A stretch of 64,000 nucleotides of DNA from Amycolatopsis australiensis (GTDB lineage Bacteria; Actinomycetota; Actinomycetes; Mycobacteriales; Pseudonocardiaceae), in assembly GCF_900119165.1 (NCBI RefSeq), contig NZ_FPJG01000006.1, forward strand, positions 5,270,001 to 5,334,000. Direction: 5' to 3'. A model generated the notes under the pieces. That model had not been told where the DNA came from. It did not search any database and saw nothing but the letters and a program-made list of their open reading frames with translations. Positions 45,721 to 55,094 of this stretch are shown piece after piece. Both the position numbers and the translations under genes were made by a program. Each line of letters opens with the position of its first letter. Position 1 is the first letter of the stretch.

Positions 45721-47313
45721 TCAGGGCCGGTGCCGTCGCAGGCGCACGGCGCGCGGATCGATCCACTGCCCGTGCGCGGGTTGCGCCACGAGCGGGTCGG
45801 CCCACCGCACGCGCACCCGGTCCGGGTGCGCCTCCTGGATGCGCGCCTCCGTCCACCGGCCCGGTTCCTCCTCCACCCACCACGGGTCGGCCAGGCAGGC
45901 GAGCCCGTCGCGACGGACGACGTCCTCGGCTTCTTCACGCTCGGCCGGTTCGGCCAGCGCCGCGTGGAAGACGGTGACCGGCTCCCACAGCGGCCCGCTC
46001 CGGCGGACGTGGCCCAGCAGCTCGTCGTCCTCCGCACGCCGGACTTCGACCGCCGGCAGCAGCGAGCGGACCGCCGCGACGACCTTCTCGGTCTGGGCCC
46101 GCAGCGCCGCCAAGCCGTCCTGTTCCGCGGCCGAGCCGACGTAGGCGTCCAGGTCCGCGCGGACACCCTGCTTCCACACCGCCACCAGCCGCTGCGCCTG
46201 CGCGATGTCCTCGTCGGGACGGCCGGCGGCCAGGACGAGGTCCGCGCGGAGCCCGGGCCGGATCCGGCCGCGGTCGGGCAGGCCGAACACCTCCGCCGGG
46301 CCCGCGGTCGCCGCGGTCAGCGCCGCCGCCGGGGACAGGCCCGCCGCCACCAGGTGTCCCAGCTCCCGGTGGAGGCTCGCGCCGTGGACCGTGCCGGGGT
46401 TCGGCGCGTCGGTGCCCGCCAGCAGCGTTACCCCGGCCTCGTGCAGCAGCCGGACGTTGTCCTTCGCCACCGCGAAGTCCGGCAGGTGCGGCGGCAGCCA
46501 GCGCCGCCCCTGCCGCTCCACGACCGCGCGCCAGGCCGGACCGAGCCGGGTCAGCAGGTCCGGCTCGGTGAGCAGCGGCAGCACGGCGCCGTCCGGGAAG
46601 CCGTCGGCCACCGACAGCGTCGTGACGACCGCGACCCCCGCCGCGGCGACGGCGTCCACCTGGGGCCCGGCCAGCGCGTCGAACGGCGCGTGGGCGAGGA
46701 CGTCGACCCCGGCCGGGAGCAGGTCCACGGCCCCGCGGGCGGTCGACACGTGCGCCACCACCAGCAGCCCGGCCCGGTGGGCGGCCTCGGCCAGCGCGGC
46801 GATCGTCGGCACGTCCAGTGACGGCATCGGCATCGGCCCGCCGGTGCCGTCGTCGTAGAGGACCTTGAGGTGCGCCGCTCCTTCGGCGACGCGGTCGGCG
46901 ACGAACCGCTCGGCGTCCCGCGGGCCCGTGACGTACGGGAACGGCGCGTACATCATGCTCGGGTGCCCGCCGGGCGCCGTCGCCCCGACGCTCGACGAGC
47001 GCACGTCGGCCGCGTCCGGCCGGGCGGCTTCGGCGAGCGCGTCGCGCACGGTGCCCGGCTTGCTGAACATGTCGAGCACGGTCGTCACGCCGAACGTGAG
47101 GGCCTGCCGGAGCGCGCCGGGCAGCAGGTGGACGTGCGCGTCGATCAGGCCGGGCAGCAGGGTGGCGCCGCGGGCGTCGACGTGCTCGTCGCCGGGCCGC
47201 AGCAGGGTGTCGTCGCCGACCGCGGCGATGCGGCCGTCCGCGACGCGCACGGCGGTGTGCTCGGTGAGGCGCTCGCCGTCGAAGACGCGGGCGCCGGTGA
47301 TGGTCGTGGTCAC
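45721..47313 (-). CDS. Amidohydrolase-superfamily enzyme with a C-terminal extension
   Basis: About 530 residues. The metal-dependent hydrolase core (about 1-395) has the HxH site in PGLIDAHVHLLPG, histidines in VVAHVSTA and DVLAHAPFD, and the Asp in LLAGTDAPNPG. It resembles imidazolonepropionase-like and prolidase-like amidohydrolases. The last ~130 residues, rich in Trp, Arg and Glu, are not part of the usual fold. GTG 47313 is preferred to ATG 47337, because a MerR-type promoter (-10 TACCGT) ends seven bases before it and the upstream ATG lies inside the operator. Control by the divergent MerR/TipAS regulator is likely. Confidence 0.8.
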   Translation of the reverse strand: MTTTITGARVFDGERLTEHTAVRVADGRIAAVGDDTLLRPGDEHVDARGATLLPGLIDAHVHLLPGALRQALTFGVTTVLDMFSKPGTVRDALAEAARPDAADVRSSSVGATAPGGHPSMMYAPFPYVTGPRDAERFVADRVAEGAAHLKVLYDDGTGGPMPMPSLDVPTIAALAEAAHRAGLLVVAHVSTARGAVDLLPAGVDVLAHAPFDALAGPQVDAVAAAGVAVVTTLSVADGFPDGAVLPLLTEPDLLTRLGPAWRAVVERQGRRWLPPHLPDFAVAKDNVRLLHEAGVTLLAGTDAPNPGTVHGASLHRELGHLVAAGLSPAAALTAATAGPAEVFGLPDRGRIRPGLRADLVLAAGRPDEDIAQAQRLVAVWKQGVRADLDAYVGSAAEQDGLAALRAQTEKVVAAVRSLLPAVEVRRAEDDELLGHVRRSGPLWEPVTVFHAALAEPAEREEAEDVVRRDGLACLADPWWVEEEPGRWTEARIQEAHPDRVRVRWADPLVAQPAHGQWIDPRAVRLRRHRP

Positions 47314-47320
47314 GGCCGTC

Positions 47321-47361
47321 ACGGTAGAAGTTGACATCGTGTGAAGGTCAACTCCTAAAGT
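47321..47361. promoter_or_regulatory. Back-to-back MerR-type promoters with a shared operator
   Basis: Plus strand: TTGACA (47331-47336), 19-bp spacer, TAAAGT (47356-47361), seven bases, merR GTG. Minus strand: TTGACC (47352-47347), 19-bp spacer, TACCGT (47326-47321), seven bases, amidohydrolase GTG. The dyad AGTTGAC-N11-GTCAACT (47329-47353) covers both -35 elements. Over-long 19-bp spacers are the hallmark of MerR-activated promoters. Confidence 0.75.
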
Positions 47362-47368
47362 AGGGCGC

Positions 47369-48145
47369 GTGCGGTACTCGATCAGCCAGGTCGCCAAGGC
47401 GTCCGGCGTGTCGGCGCGGATGCTCCGGCACTACGACGCGATCGGCCTGCTCACGCCGTCTTCGGTGGCGGCGAACGGCTACCGCTGGTACGGCAGGCCC
47501 GAGCTCCTGCGCCTGCAGCGCATCCTGCTGCTGCGGCGGCTCGGGCTCGGCCTGGCCGAGATCGGCGCCGTGCTGGGCGACCAGGTCGACGAGGCGGCCG
47601 CGCTGCGCGGGCACCTGGCCGAGCTGAAGGACGAGCGCCGCCGCCTCGACCGGGTCATCGCCACGGTCGAGGAGACGATCGCCGACCTCGGTGACGCCCG
47701 GATCGACGACCCGGAGCGGTTCTTCGCCGGGCTTCGCCGGGACGGGGCCGCGATGCGGCAGGCCTACCGGGAGACGTTCGGCGCGGGCGCCGAGGCGGCC
47801 TTCGACACCGCCGAGGCCGCTCAGCAGGGGTTCACCACCGCGGACTACGAGCACGCCGCCGCCCAGAGCGCGGCGCTGTTCCGGCGGCTGGCCGGGGTCA
47901 TGCGTTCCGGCGTGGCGCCGGAGGACCCCGCCGCGCTCGACGCCGTCGCCGAACACCACCGGTCGGTGAGCCGCTTCTGGCAGCCGACGGCCCTGGCCTA
48001 CGCCGCGATGGGCGGGCTCTACGTGACCGATCCCCGGCAACGCGAGCTGGCCGCGCGGGCCGACCCGGAGCTGCCGGCGTGGCTGGCCCGCGCCATCGGA
48101 GCCTACGCACGCGAGCGGCTCGTCCCACCGGTCGGGAGCGCCTGA
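47369..48145 (+). CDS. MerR-family regulator with TipAS-like effector domain
   Basis: A 258-residue regulator. The N-terminal MerR domain is [25 protein letters not shown] (about 4-28) followed by [17 protein letters not shown] and a dimerisation coiled coil (to about 105). The rest (about 130-250) is a TipAS-type antibiotic-recognition domain, with [11 protein letters not shown] and HHRSVSRFW. TipA proteins bind thiopeptides and other cyclic peptides and then activate promoters with 19-bp spacers. GTG 47369 lies seven bases after TAAAGT, implying a leaderless mRNA. Its target should be the divergent amidohydrolase gene and itself. Confidence 0.88.
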   Translation: MRYSISQVAKASGVSARMLRHYDAIGLLTPSSVAANGYRWYGRPELLRLQRILLLRRLGLGLAEIGAVLGDQVDEAAALRGHLAELKDERRRLDRVIATVEETIADLGDARIDDPERFFAGLRRDGAAMRQAYRETFGAGAEAAFDTAEAAQQGFTTADYEHAAAQSAALFRRLAGVMRSGVAPEDPAALDAVAEHHRSVSRFWQPTALAYAAMGGLYVTDPRQRELAARADPELPAWLARAIGAYARERLVPPVGSA

Positions 48146-48170
48146 CAAGCGAGCGCTTACAGTCGAGGGC

Positions 48171-49409
48171 ATGCAGACTTGGTCATCGGTCGACGTGCCC
48201 CGCATCCCCGGCACCCCCCGCCCGCTGCGGCTCCACGACACCGCCACCGGGCAGATCCGCCCGACCGCGCCCGGCGCCACCGCCCGGATGTACGTCTGCG
48301 GCATCACGCCCTACGACGCGACGCATCTGGGGCACGCCGCGACGTACCTCGCCTTCGACCTGGTGAACCGGGTGTGGCGGGACAACGGGCACGAAGTCCA
48401 CTACGTGCAGAACGTCACGGACATCGACGAGCCGCTGCTGGAGCGCGCCGAGCGGGACTCCGACGACTGGGTCGTGCTGGGCATGCGCGAGACCGCGCTG
48501 TTCCGCGAGGACATGACCGCGCTGCGCGTGCTCCCGCCGAAGCAGTTCGTCGGCGCGGTGGAGAGCATCCCGGAGATCGTCGAGGTCATCGCGAAGCTCC
48601 TCGCCAACGGCGCCGCCTACCGCGCCGACGACCCCGGGTTCCCGGACGTCTACTTCGACCACACCGCGACCGGCAAGTTCGGCTACGAGTCGAACTACGA
48701 CGAGCCGACCATGCGGAAGTTCTTCGCCGAGCGCGGCGGTGACCCCGACCGCGCGGGCAAGCGCCACCCGCTGGACGCGCTGCTGTGGCGCGTCGCCCGC
48801 GAAGGCGAGCCGTCGTGGGAGTCGGAGCTCGGCCCCGGACGTCCGGGCTGGCACATCGAGTGCAGCGCGATCGCGGTCAACCGGCTGGGCCTCGGGTTCG
48901 ACCTGCAGGGCGGCGGCTCGGACCTGATCTTCCCGCACCACGAGTACAGCGCGGCGCACGCCGAAGCGGTCGCCAAGGACGGGCCGTTCGCCCGGCACTA
49001 CGTGCACGCCGGGATGATCGGCCTCGACGGCGAGAAGATGTCCAAGTCACGCGGGAACCTCGTGTTCGTCTCCCGGCTGCGGGCCGACCGGGTCGATCCG
49101 GGCGCGATCCGGCTCGCGCTGTTCGCCGGCCACTACCGCGCCGACCGGGCGTGGACGTCCGAGCTGCTCACCGAGGCGGAAGCCCGGCTCGCGCGCTGGC
49201 GCGAAGCCGTTTCGCTGCCGGCCGGCCCGTCGGCGGAGGACACCGTCGCCCGCCTGCGCGACCACCTGTCCGACGATCTCGACACCCCGAAGGCGCTGGC
49301 GGCGATCGACGCGTGGGCGGGCGACGCCCTGTGCCGCGACGGCCGGGACGAGACGGCGCCCGGCCTGATCCGCACCGCGGTCGACGGCCTCCTCGGCATC
49401 ACCCTCTGA
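48171..49409 (+). CDS. mshC: L-cysteine:1D-myo-inositol 2-amino-2-deoxy-glucopyranoside ligase MshC
   Basis: A 412-residue cysteinyl-tRNA-synthetase-like ligase that attaches cysteine to GlcN-Ins in mycothiol synthesis, using [17 protein letters not shown] carries the zinc-binding Cys43 and the HIGH-type motif, and EKMSKSRGN is the KMSKS loop. [11 protein letters not shown] and [13 protein letters not shown] add further zinc and active-site residues. It lacks the anticodon-binding C-terminus of CysRS, and the length fits MshC. ATG 48171 follows TACAGT by seven bases, so it is probably leaderless. A terminator follows. Together with the egt genes it shows that the host makes two low-molecular-weight thiols. 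Confidence 0.95.
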   Translation: MQTWSSVDVPRIPGTPRPLRLHDTATGQIRPTAPGATARMYVCGITPYDATHLGHAATYLAFDLVNRVWRDNGHEVHYVQNVTDIDEPLLERAERDSDDWVVLGMRETALFREDMTALRVLPPKQFVGAVESIPEIVEVIAKLLANGAAYRADDPGFPDVYFDHTATGKFGYESNYDEPTMRKFFAERGGDPDRAGKRHPLDALLWRVAREGEPSWESELGPGRPGWHIECSAIAVNRLGLGFDLQGGGSDLIFPHHEYSAAHAEAVAKDGPFARHYVHAGMIGLDGEKMSKSRGNLVFVSRLRADRVDPGAIRLALFAGHYRADRAWTSELLTEAEARLARWREAVSLPAGPSAEDTVARLRDHLSDDLDTPKALAAIDAWAGDALCRDGRDETAPGLIRTAVDGLLGITL

Positions 49410-49414
49410 CGGCA

Positions 49415-49443
49415 GGGCGCCACTTTCCCGGAAAGTGGCGCCC
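49415..49443. terminator. Bidirectional terminator between mshC and the ABC-F gene
   Basis: GGGCGCCACTTT (49415-49426) and AAAGTGGCGCCC (49432-49443) form a 12-bp stem with loop CCCGG, six bases after the mshC stop and 20 bp from the convergent ABC-F stop. Confidence 0.8.
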
Positions 49444-49462
49444 CTCGCCGGTGTATAACGAC

Positions 49463-51094
<1,632 letters not shown>

Positions 51095-51203
51095 GTGCGA
51101 TCACCGGGCCCTGGGGGAAGAAAGCGGAAATCCCGCCGGGCGTCGTGGCACGCGGGAGCGTCGGCTCGACCGGGTGCCGCCTCGGAAGCGGGACGGGCGC
51201 GGT

Positions 51204-51255
51204 TCAGTTCCTCATAGTGGAACCAGGTTAACGCAACAACAGTAGAGTTAGTCAA
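51204..51255 (-). promoter_or_regulatory. Promoter and minimal leader frame of the ABC-F gene
   Basis: Reading the minus strand, TTGACT (51255-51250), a 19-bp spacer and TAACCT (51230-51225) are followed nine bases later by the tiny frame ATG AGG AAC TGA (51215-51204). A further 109 bp of leader precede the ABC-F ATG. The -35 overlaps the marR stop codon. Confidence 0.4.
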
Positions 51256-51749
51256 CGGGTTATGGCCTGGGTCACATCCGGCAGCTGCGCGGTCGACCGT
51301 TCGGCGGCCGCGGTCCCGTCGGTGAGGAACTCCAGCAACGCGGTCAGCTGGCGGCGGTCCAGGCGCGCGAGCCGCTCGCCGACGAACCGGGCCATCGGCG
51401 CGTACAGCTCGGCGAGCTCGGCCATCCGGTCGGGCAGCGGCCGGACGGCGAGCCGCCGGCGGTCGGCCGGGTCCGGGACTCGCTCGGCGAGCCGGTGGCG
51501 TTCCATCCGGTCGAGCAGGCGGGTGAACGCGCCGGTGGACATGCCGAGGTGCCGGGCCAGCTCGCCGGGGGAGTCGCTCACGCCGCCGTGGAGCAGGTGC
51601 AGGCAGTGCAGCTCGGTCGGCGTGACGCCCATCCGCTCGGCGACCGAGGCGTGGAAGAGCGCGGTCGAGCCCACGAAACGCGGCAGGGCGAGAGCGGCGG
51701 CGGTGGCGAGTTCGCGCTGGTCGGGCAACGTCCATCCCGGGTCGTTCAC
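51252..51749 (-). CDS. MarR-family transcriptional regulator
   Basis: About 165 residues. The winged helix contains ERMGVTPTELHCLHLL, SPGELARHLGMSTGAFTRLLDRMERHRL and the wing RVPDPADRRRLAVRPLP. MarR proteins are dimeric repressors relieved by small aromatic ligands, often controlling antibiotic resistance. GTG 51749 is chosen because a perfect 11-bp inverted repeat lies immediately upstream (51753-51779); longer frames would read through it. The ABC-F gene follows 157 bp downstream on the same strand and is a plausible target. Confidence 0.85.
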   Translation of the reverse strand: MNDPGWTLPDQRELATAAALALPRFVGSTALFHASVAERMGVTPTELHCLHLLHGGVSDSPGELARHLGMSTGAFTRLLDRMERHRLAERVPDPADRRRLAVRPLPDRMAELAELYAPMARFVGERLARLDRRQLTALLEFLTDGTAAAERSTAQLPDVTQAITR

Positions 51750-51752
51750 GGC

Positions 51753-51779
51753 GCAGTCACTGCCCTGTGCAGTGACTGC
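51753..51779. promoter_or_regulatory. Perfect inverted repeat at the marR start (autoregulatory operator)
   Basis: GCAGTCACTGC, a five-base spacer (CCTGT) and GCAGTGACTGC form a perfect dyad, three bases upstream of the chosen marR start codon. Placement fits repression of marR by its own product. Confidence 0.6.
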
Positions 51780-51802
51780 CCGGCCAACGATAGCGAAGTG
51801 TC

Positions 51803-51844
51803 TTGACAAACCAGCTGGTGGGTCCAACTATAAAAGGTACCTTT
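51803..51844 (+). promoter_or_regulatory. arsR-MFS promoter with palindromic operator
   Basis: TTGACA (51803-51808) is followed after 17 bp by AACTAT or after 20 bp by TATAAA. The perfect 12-bp palindrome AAAGGTACCTTT (51833-51844) directly follows, 28 bp before the arsR start. Confidence 0.55.
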
Positions 51845-51872
51845 CGAAATTTCTCTTTCAGATGAGGTGACG

Positions 51873-52460
51873 ATGGCCGAGCTGCCGCCGCGGAAGCGCA
51901 TCGAGGACGTCGAGCTGCTGCGCGCCCTGGCGCACCCGCTGCGCTCGGCGCTGCTGAACCACCTCACGGCGGTCGGGCCGCGCACCGCCAGCGAGTGCGC
52001 CGAAGCGGTCGGCTCGACCGCGTCCAACTGCAGCTGGCACCTGCGGCAACTGGCGCAGTACGGCCTGGTCGAGCGGGCCGAGGGCGAGGACGGCCGCGAG
52101 CGGCCCTGGCGGGCCCGGCAGGTCGGGCTGGAGATCGGCCGGTTCGCCGACGACCCGGCCCGCCGGGCCGCCCAGCTCGGTGTGGTCGGCGCGAGCCTGG
52201 GCCACGAGCAGGAGCTGACGCAGCGGTACCTGGACTCGCTCGACGACCTCGATCCGGCCTGGGTCGCGGCGTCCGGGCTCGCGAGCTACACGCTGCGTGT
52301 CACGCCGGAGGAGCTGACCCGGCTGAGCGACGCGATCGACGCACTGGTCCGGCCCTATGTCGGCGCCATCCGGCCGGACGCGCCGGCGAACGCGCGGCCC
52401 GTGCACGTCAGCCTGCGCGCCTTCCCGCGCATCGAGCATTCGGGGAAGGCGGAGGCGTGA
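51873..52460 (+). CDS. ArsR-family winged-helix regulator
   Basis: A 195-residue regulator. The N-terminal winged helix has LLRALAHPLRSALLNHL, GPRTASECAEAVGSTASNCSWHL (recognition helix) and the wing VERAEGEDGRERPWRA. The C-terminal half (about 95-195) is an extra helical domain absent from metal-sensing ArsR proteins. I see no Cys-based metal site, so a small-molecule or drug ligand is more likely than a metal. ATG 51873 follows GAGGTGA. Its stop overlaps the start of an MFS gene (GTGA), so regulator and transporter are coupled. Confidence 0.88.
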   Translation: MAELPPRKRIEDVELLRALAHPLRSALLNHLTAVGPRTASECAEAVGSTASNCSWHLRQLAQYGLVERAEGEDGRERPWRARQVGLEIGRFADDPARRAAQLGVVGASLGHEQELTQRYLDSLDDLDPAWVAASGLASYTLRVTPEELTRLSDAIDALVRPYVGAIRPDAPANARPVHVSLRAFPRIEHSGKAEA

Positions 52461-53719
52461 AGCGGCTGCTGGGGGTGCCCGGGTTCGCGCGGTTGTGGGT
52501 GGCCGCGTTCTTCGGCGAGACGGCCGAGTGGATGCTGCAGGTGGCGTTGCCGGTCTACGTCTTCCAGCGCACCGGCTCCGCCGCGACGACGGCACTGAGC
52601 ATCGTGCTCGGCCTGCTGCCCGCCGTGTTGCTGAGCCCGCTCGCGGGTGTCGTCGCCGACCGCTGGAACCGGCGCGCGGTGCTGTTCGGCGTCTGCTGCG
52701 GGCTGGCGCTCGTCGCGCTGCCGCTGCTGGCCGAGCCGGCCGTCGTCGTGGTGTACGCCGTGATGGCCGCGCAGGCGGCCCTCGCGTCGGTGTTCGAACC
52801 GGCGCGCAACGCGCTGGTCCCGGAGCTGGTCGGCGTCGAGGAGGTCACCGGCGCGAACGGGCTGATGAGCGTGAACGGCAGCGTCGCCCGGCTGGCCGGC
52901 GGCTGGGCCGGGGGTGCTCTGCTCGGCTCCGGCGGGCTCGCCGACGTCATCACCGGTTACCTGGCCGTCCTCGCGGTGGCGGCCGCGCTGCTGGCCAAGC
53001 CGTTCCGCCGGGCCGGCGGGTCCGCGCCGGCCGCAGCGCGCCAGCCGGTGGTGCGCGCCTGGCTGGACGGGCTGCGCGAGCTGACGCACAACCGCCGGTT
53101 GTGGCGTACCGGGTTCGCGCTCGCGTGCACGTCCCTGGCGCAGGGCATGTTCCTCGTGCTCTTCGTGGTCTACGTCCTCGACGTGCTCGGCGGCAGCGAA
53201 GCCGACGCGGGGCTGTTGCGCGGGGTCCAGGCGATCGGCGGCCTGGCGGCCGGGTTCGCGCTGGCCACCGTGGCGCGGCGGGCCGCGCCGGCGGCGTTGC
53301 TCGGCTGGGGCTCGGTGGTGCTGGGCCTGCTGTCGGCCGTGATCTGGAACCTGGCGTTCGTGACGACCGCGCTCGGCCTGTACGTCGGGCTGTTCGTGCT
53401 GGCCGGCGCCCCGGGTGTCGTGGTCGGCGCCGGCGTGCTGTCGGAGATCCAGAGCGCGGCCGCGCCCGAGCGGGCCGGGCGCGTGCTGAGCACGACGTTC
53501 GCCGCCGCCGCCACGTTCACCACCGCCGGCGCGCTGCTGGCCGGGACGCTGGTCGCGGTGACCGGGCCGGCGGCGCTGCTGGACGTCCAAGCCGGGGTGT
53601 ACGTCTTCGCCGGGGTGCTCGTGCTCGTCCCGAAGCGCAGGTTTGGCGAATCTTCCCGCGCTCCGGTGGCTACGGTGGAGGGGTGCCGCACCTCTTCGCC
53701 ACCAGCGACCTCCACGTGA
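52457..53719 (+). CDS. MFS transporter (MFS_3-like efflux protein)
   Basis: A 420-residue transporter with about 11 or 12 membrane helices. LWVAAFFGETAEWMLQVALPVYVF near the N-terminus, VVADRWNRRAVLFG as the loop motif and SVFEPARNALVPELVGVEEVTGANGL are typical of the MFS_3/enterobactin-exporter-like group, which exports drugs or siderophores. It is co-translated with the upstream ArsR. The last ~15 residues (after PKRRFGESS) overlap the next gene's promoter and start and are Ser/Thr-rich, so the true end may be poorly conserved. Confidence 0.85.
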   Translation: MKRLLGVPGFARLWVAAFFGETAEWMLQVALPVYVFQRTGSAATTALSIVLGLLPAVLLSPLAGVVADRWNRRAVLFGVCCGLALVALPLLAEPAVVVVYAVMAAQAALASVFEPARNALVPELVGVEEVTGANGLMSVNGSVARLAGGWAGGALLGSGGLADVITGYLAVLAVAAALLAKPFRRAGGSAPAAARQPVVRAWLDGLRELTHNRRLWRTGFALACTSLAQGMFLVLFVVYVLDVLGGSEADAGLLRGVQAIGGLAAGFALATVARRAAPAALLGWGSVVLGLLSAVIWNLAFVTTALGLYVGLFVLAGAPGVVVGAGVLSEIQSAAAPERAGRVLSTTFAAAATFTTAGALLAGTLVAVTGPAALLDVQAGVYVFAGVLVLVPKRRFGESSRAPVATVEGCRTSSPPATST

Positions 53720-54516
53720 CCCACGAGGGCAACGGCCCGATCCTCGCCTCCGTCGTCCCCGAGACTCCGCAGGACTGGCTGCTCGTCGCCGGCGACGTGG
53801 CCGAGCGGGCCGAGGCGACGATCGGGACGCTGAAGACCCTCCGCGACCGGTTCGCGAAGGTCGTGTGGGTGCCCGGCAACCACGAGCTGTGGACGACCCA
53901 CGGCGACCCGTGCCAGCTCCGTGGCCAGGCCCGGTACGAGTACCTCGTCGAGGAGTGCCGGAAGATCGGCGTCCTGACCCCGGAAGACGAGTTCCCGGTG
54001 TGGCCGCACGGGTCCCGCCCGCTGACCGTCGCGCCGCTGTTCCTGCTCTACGACTACAGCTGGCGGACGCCGGAGGCGGCGGGCAAGCCGCTGGAGGAGG
54101 CGCTGGGCCAGGCCCGGGCCGCCGGCGTCGTCTGCACCGACGAGTACTTCCTGCACCCGGACCCGTACCCGAGCCGCCAGGCGTGGTGCGAAGCCCGGCT
54201 CAAGATCAGCACCGAGCGCCTCGACGCGATTCCCGAGGACCACGGCACGATCCTCATGTCGCACTGGCCGCTGCACCGCCACCCGACGGCGCCGCTGTAC
54301 TGGCCGGAGTTCGCGCTCTGGTGCGGCACCACGAAGACCGAGGACTGGCACCTGCGCTACCGCGCGGAGATCGCGGTGTACGGCCACCTGCACATCCCGC
54401 GGACGACGGAGGCCGACGGCGTCCGGTTCGAGGAGGTCTCGCTGGGCTACCCGCGCGAGTGGCGCAAGCGGGCGCGCGGCGCGGTGCCGATGCGCCGCAT
54501 CCTGTGGCCGTCATGA
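53683..54516 (+). CDS. Metallophosphoesterase-family protein
   Basis: A 277-residue calcineurin-like phosphoesterase. Metal ligands are visible in FATSDLHVTHEGN, LLVAGDVAERAE, VPGNHELWTTHG, ILMSHWPLHRHP and VYGHLHIPR, the complete D-x-H...GD...GNHE...H...GHxH pattern. Substrate is unknown. GTG 53683 lies inside the end of the MFS gene and is preceded by TACGGT and six bases, so it may have its own leaderless transcript. It is convergent with the CGNR gene, with a six-base overlap of the ends. Confidence 0.88.
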   Translation: MPHLFATSDLHVTHEGNGPILASVVPETPQDWLLVAGDVAERAEATIGTLKTLRDRFAKVVWVPGNHELWTTHGDPCQLRGQARYEYLVEECRKIGVLTPEDEFPVWPHGSRPLTVAPLFLLYDYSWRTPEAAGKPLEEALGQARAAGVVCTDEYFLHPDPYPSRQAWCEARLKISTERLDAIPEDHGTILMSHWPLHRHPTAPLYWPEFALWCGTTKTEDWHLRYRAEIAVYGHLHIPRTTEADGVRFEEVSLGYPREWRKRARGAVPMRRILWPS

Positions 54517-55056
54517 TCCGGCGCGCCGCCGCTCCCTGAGCGCGCGCACCCGGCCGCGGCTGGCGCACGCGGGGGCGGGACACCACCGCCGCCGGCCGCC
54601 CGGGTCGGCGAACACGCCCCGGCAGTCCTGCTCCGGGCAGGCCCGCAGATCGTGCCGCAACGGGCCGGTGAGCCAGTCCGCCGCCTGGTGGGCCAGCCGG
54701 GCCAGCGCCGCCGCCGAGGTCGGCGGGGGGCTGCGGTGCAGCCGGTCGAGCGCGCTCAGGCGCACCGGCTCGGCGGCGAGGAACGCGGTCAGCGCCCGCA
54801 CCTGCTCCGCGGTCGGCGCGACACCGTCGACCGCGCCCAGCGCCAGCGGCCGCAGGGCTTCGCGCAGTTCGCGGGCCGCGTCGAGGTCCTGCTCCGTGAC
54901 CGGGGCCGGCGGCGTCAGCTCCGACCGCGCCAGCCAGTCGCGCCACCGCGCCACGGTCGGGATCCGCTCCACCGGCCGCGAGCCGAAGTGACGGCCGCGG
55001 GTGGCGAGCAGGTTCAGCCAGGGCGCCCCCATGTCGAGGCGGAATTCTTCGGGCAC
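54511..55056 (-). CDS. CGNR zinc-finger regulator (ABATE domain)
   Basis: A 181-residue protein with an N-terminal ABATE/DUF1470-type domain (about 1-130) and a C-terminal CGNR zinc finger. The finger is CPEQDCRGVFADPGG followed by RRWCPAPACASRGRVRALRER (Cys near 142, 147, 159 and 164). CGNR proteins are predicted stress-related transcription regulators. GTG 55056 is preceded by TACAAT and six bases, suggesting a leaderless mRNA. It is divergent from a phosphotriesterase-like gene, and a perfect 8-bp inverted repeat in the 38-bp gap overlaps both -10 elements. Confidence 0.85.
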   Translation of the reverse strand: MPEEFRLDMGAPWLNLLATRGRHFGSRPVERIPTVARWRDWLARSELTPPAPVTEQDLDAARELREALRPLALGAVDGVAPTAEQVRALTAFLAAEPVRLSALDRLHRSPPPTSAAALARLAHQAADWLTGPLRHDLRACPEQDCRGVFADPGGRRRWCPAPACASRGRVRALRERRRAGS

Positions 55057-55062
55057 CTCGCC

Positions 55063-55087
55063 ATTGTAACGGGTCAGCCGTTACACT
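55063..55087. promoter_or_regulatory. Shared operator and two -10 elements of the CGNR/phosphotriesterase pair
   Basis: TGTAACGG-GTCAG-CCGTTACA (55065-55085) is a perfect dyad. The minus-strand -10 TACAAT (55068-55063) ends six bases before the CGNR GTG; the plus-strand -10 TACACT (55082-55087) ends seven bases before the other GTG. A protein on the dyad would cover both. Confidence 0.65.
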
Positions 55088-55094
55088 CGCCGGC

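Noticed and set aside
48142-48171. Complete promoter for mshC with CTGACA as -35
   Set aside because: CTGACA lies only 10 bp from the TACAGT -10, too close for a normal promoter; only the -10 was used.
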